Translations under genes and position numbers: made by a program
The notes under the pieces: model-generated
The model's input: only the letters and a program-made list of their open reading frames with translations
What the model was told of the DNA's origin: nothing
Database searches by the model: none
Part shown: positions 5,913 to 7,678 of the stretch, piece by piece
How positions within the stretch are numbered: the stretch's first letter is position 1
How the letters are laid out: the number at the start of each line of letters is the position of its first letter
Source: Wenzhouxiangella sp.
GTDB lineage: Bacteria; Pseudomonadota; Gammaproteobacteria; Xanthomonadales; Wenzhouxiangellaceae
Direction of reading: 5' to 3'
DNA length: 7,678 nucleotides
Assembly (NCBI GenBank): GCA_007116585.1
Contig: SKIE01000227.1
Location: 1 to 7,678 of the forward strand

Positions 5913-7214
5913 CTACAGGATGCGGAAGCTGCCGTCGGACATCACTTCCATCTCGACGTTGACGTACTGCACGTCAAAGCCGGCGGCGTTGAGCGTGCGG
6001 TAGCCCATTTCGGCGCGCACACCGGTAGCGCAGTGGAGGATGACCGGCTTGGACTTGTCCAGGTCGTCCATCATCGCTTCCAGCCGATCGAGCGGTGCAT
6101 GAACGGCGCCGGCGATCATGCCGGCGGAGATTTCGTCATCGGAGCGCACGTCAACCAGCTGGATGGCATCATCCGGGAACTCCATGGCGGCAAAGGCTTC
6201 CGGCGCAATGGCGCCCGGCGGCAGTTGACGCACATAGTTGATCGACAAGGCCAGGGCGTTGCTCTCAGTCGGCTTGCCGGCTGCTTCCCAGCCCTCGAAA
6301 CCATCCTTGAGAATGCTGATATTGCGATAGCCCCAGCTGGCTAGTTCGCGGTAGGCAACCAGCACGTCCTGATTGGCATGGCCATCGCTGTAGAGAATGA
6401 TCGGCGCACGGCGGTCGGAGACGCCGGGCATCCGTGCCTGACGCTCTTCCGCAATGAACGTCTCGGTCAGGGCCTCGAAGTTGGCCGCCGGCATGGTCAC
6501 TGCGGTGGGCAGGTGGCCGCGCATGGCGGTGATCTGGTTGCGCGTGTCGATCACAACGTGGCCCGGGTTGAGGCGCTCGGCCAGCCATTCGGGATCGCTG
6601 TGCATTGGCAGCTGGGCCCGGCGCCAGGCAGGTGTGCCAGGCTGATAGCCCTTGATGTTGGTGTAGCCGGCTTCCTGAGCGTGGCCAATAGCGGTACCCG
6701 TGTGCGGGCAGGTCGGTCCACCGCAGTAGAAAATCACCAGTTCATCTTTGTTTGGTGCCGCTGCGGTCAGCCGATCCAGAAAGTCGTCTGCGTTGGGGAA
6801 CGCGTTGACTGAAGACGGAATGGTTGCTGCCGAGAACGGTCCGGCCGGGCGCGCATCAACCAGCGTGAACGGCTCATCGCCGGTCATGAACGCCAGCAGT
6901 TCGTCGGTGGTGATTTCCATCCCGTCCGGCAGGGCGAAGATGATCTTTTCGATCGAGGTGGCCGGCTGGCCCGGCTCGAAAGTGACCTTGACCAGGTCAT
7001 TGCCGGACAGGTCGCCGATGCCGTCGGCTTCGATGAACTGCGTGTTGTCGTCGAAACGGACGACGACCGGATCCTGCCCGGACACATCGACCTGGATGGT
7101 GCCCGCGATCCGCGACATTTCCTGAATCCGCCCCTGAATTTCATCGGCCAGGGCGGGGGCCGATCCCAGCAGCAGCGCAGCTGCAGCCAGAGTGATTAAG
7201 AACTTCAAACGCAT
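5913..7214 (-). CDS. Exported triple-rhodanese protein with N-terminal beta-rich domain
   Basis: A 433-aa periplasmic protein. The signal peptide (MRLKFL, hydrophobic core, ending ALA before Asp24) is followed by a small beta-rich domain (about 24-95) that I do not recognise, then three rhodanese domains. Domain 1 (about 100-200) has active loop YCGGPTCPHT with Cys164 and a second Cys169. Domain 2 (about 208-315) reads LYSDGHANQ, with Ser276 in place of Cys. Domain 3 (about 335-433) has the classic loop HCATGVRAE with Cys395. Two domains could carry sulfane sulfur as persulfide; the middle one probably cannot. ATG 7214 is chosen because AGGAG lies 9 nt upstream and it begins the signal peptide; the longer reading frame to 7316 has neither. 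As first gene of the cluster it may feed or accept sulfur for the molybdoenzyme (inference). Confidence 0.92.
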   Translation of the reverse strand: MRLKFLITLAAAALLLGSAPALADEIQGRIQEMSRIAGTIQVDVSGQDPVVVRFDDNTQFIEADGIGDLSGNDLVKVTFEPGQPATSIEKIIFALPDGMEITTDELLAFMTGDEPFTLVDARPAGPFSAATIPSSVNAFPNADDFLDRLTAAAPNKDELVIFYCGGPTCPHTGTAIGHAQEAGYTNIKGYQPGTPAWRRAQLPMHSDPEWLAERLNPGHVVIDTRNQITAMRGHLPTAVTMPAANFEALTETFIAEERQARMPGVSDRRAPIILYSDGHANQDVLVAYRELASWGYRNISILKDGFEGWEAAGKPTESNALALSINYVRQLPPGAIAPEAFAAMEFPDDAIQLVDVRSDDEISAGMIAGAVHAPLDRLEAMMDDLDKSKPVILHCATGVRAEMGYRTLNAAGFDVQYVNVEMEVMSDGSFRIL

Positions 7215-7223
7215 GACTTGTGT

Positions 7224-7228
7224 CTCCT
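7224..7228 (-). promoter_or_regulatory. Ribosome binding site fixing the triple-rhodanese start
   Basis: AGGAG on the minus strand, 9 nt before ATG 7214. It rules against the in-frame upstream Met at 7316, which would bury the signal peptide 34 residues into the protein. Confidence 0.8.
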
Positions 7229-7314
7229 GAAGTATGCTTGACAAGGTCAGGGGCCGGAGGTGCTTGAACCCCACCGACCGGTATTCGGCAAGTGCTTTCC
7301 AACCGGTTGCAAGC

Positions 7315-7320
7315 ATCCTA
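7315..7320 (-). promoter_or_regulatory. Candidate -10 element for the leftward cluster
   Basis: TAGGAT on the minus strand (4 of 6 to TATAAT, with the key T-A and final T). It predicts transcription from about 7308, giving a leader of about 94 nt before ATG 7214. No good -35 hexamer is present, as expected for an activator-dependent promoter. It was picked together with the FNR-type box, so the two are not independent evidence. Confidence 0.45.
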
Positions 7321-7342
7321 ATGTTCCTGACCGGCTATTGAT

Positions 7343-7356
7343 TTGATCCCGGTCAA
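7343..7356. promoter_or_regulatory. FNR/ANR/DNR-family operator
   Basis: TTGAT-CCCG-GTCAA has 9 of the 10 defined bases of the FNR consensus TTGAT-N4-ATCAA and matches the TTGAT-N4-GTCAA form reported for DNR-type NO regulators. It lies in the divergent intergenic region (7215-7491), centred at 7349.5. That is exactly -41.5 from the start predicted by the TAGGAT element for the leftward cluster, the class II activator position. Low-oxygen or NO control of the sulfur cluster is the natural reading. It is 135 bases from the aminotransferase ATG and could affect that gene too. Confidence 0.6.
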
Positions 7357-7491
7357 TTGCTTGATGCTTTCTTCAAAAGGCGAGCTGGCGCGTGGCCTTG
7401 AAAGCCCCTACCTGGTTCAACAAAGTCCAAAACCATTCGTCCCAACGGCTACCATCAACGCCGTGACATGGGTCAAAGGAGAGCCCCTTTA

Positions 7492-7678
7492 ATGAATGCA
7501 ACGCTGGAACAACTCGACCTGCAGCATCTTTTTCATCCCTGCACCGATCTGTCGGGGCACGCCCGCTCGGGCCCGCAGATCTGGCAGCGCGGCGAGGGGG
7601 TTTACGTCTACGACAATCACGGCAAGCAGTATCTGGAGGGCATGGCCGGCCTGTGGTGCACGGCGCTGGGCTATGGCG
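7492..7678 (+). CDS. Class III (omega) aminotransferase, N-terminal fragment
   Basis: The first 62 residues of a PLP-dependent aminotransferase, cut by the right edge. It starts at ATG 7492, with AGGAG (7477-7481) 10 nt upstream. The sequence [20 protein letters not shown] followed by [13 protein letters not shown] is typical of the N-terminal substrate-site strand of omega-amino acid:pyruvate and polyamine transaminases, where the Leu-Trp-Cys segment lines the active site. The PLP lysine lies beyond the window, so the exact substrate cannot be given. It is transcribed away from the sulfur cluster and is probably unrelated housekeeping or amine metabolism, unless the shared intergenic operator acts in both directions. 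Confidence 0.9.
   Translation, partial: MNATLEQLDLQHLFHPCTDLSGHARSGPQIWQRGEGVYVYDNHGKQYLEGMAGLWCTALGYG

Noticed and set aside
7238..7243. Perfect TTGACA (-35-like) on the plus strand
   Set aside because: There is no -10-like hexamer at 16-18 bases, and it lies in the leader of the leftward gene.
7215..7316. 34-residue N-terminal extension of the triple-rhodanese protein
   Set aside because: It has no ribosome site, would precede a clear signal peptide, and overlaps the likely promoter; ATG 7214 with AGGAG is better.
7361..7376. Second TTGAT...TTCAA pair beside the FNR-type box
   Set aside because: The half-sites are 6 rather than 4 bases apart, outside the FNR-family spacing.
7398..7426. 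Possible plus-strand promoter TTGAAA with CAAAGT 17 bases on, for the aminotransferase
   Set aside because: The -10 matches only 3 of 6 bases; too weak to annotate.

Overview
The window looks like part of a proteobacterial chromosome, most likely a gammaproteobacterium, although the sequence alone does not fix the lineage. Base composition is GC-rich, genes are closely packed and Shine-Dalgarno sites are of the AGGAG type. A candidate FNR/DNR-type operator fits a facultative or anaerobic respirer. Nearly everything is one leftward (minus-strand) gene cluster. A single rightward gene, the start of a class III aminotransferase, diverges at the right end.

In order of transcription on the minus strand the cluster encodes: (1) an exported protein with a small beta-rich N-terminal domain and three rhodanese domains (7214-5913); (2) a Tat-exported molybdopterin oxidoreductase of the PsrA/PhsA type with a lipobox (5829-3637); (3) a PsrB-like protein with four [4Fe-4S] motifs, overlapping gene 2 by 4 bases (3640-3101); (4) an eight-helix NrfD/PsrC membrane subunit (3074-2079); (5) a rhodanese-like lipoprotein whose catalytic Cys is replaced by Ser and whose last residue is Cys (2039-1284); (6) a multiheme cytochrome c that starts at GTG 1256, shows ten CxxCH motifs and runs off the left edge.

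Genes 2-4 form a standard quinone-linked molybdoenzyme complex (catalytic A, electron-transfer B, membrane C). Four rhodanese domains on its two sides point to an inorganic sulfur substrate such as polysulfide, thiosulfate or another sulfane-sulfur compound. Whether it works reductively or oxidatively cannot be read from sequence. A cytochrome with at least ten hemes is not a usual part of psr/phs operons and suggests an extra periplasmic electron route.

Regulatory structure: an FNR-family box (7343-7356) lies at -41.5 from the start predicted by a TAGGAT -10 element. A perfect 12-bp hairpin sits between genes 1 and 2. A canonical intrinsic terminator lies after gene 5 but inside the signal-peptide codons of the cytochrome, so it may act as a translation-sensitive attenuator. 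I saw no tRNA, rRNA, CRISPR, insertion sequence or transposase.
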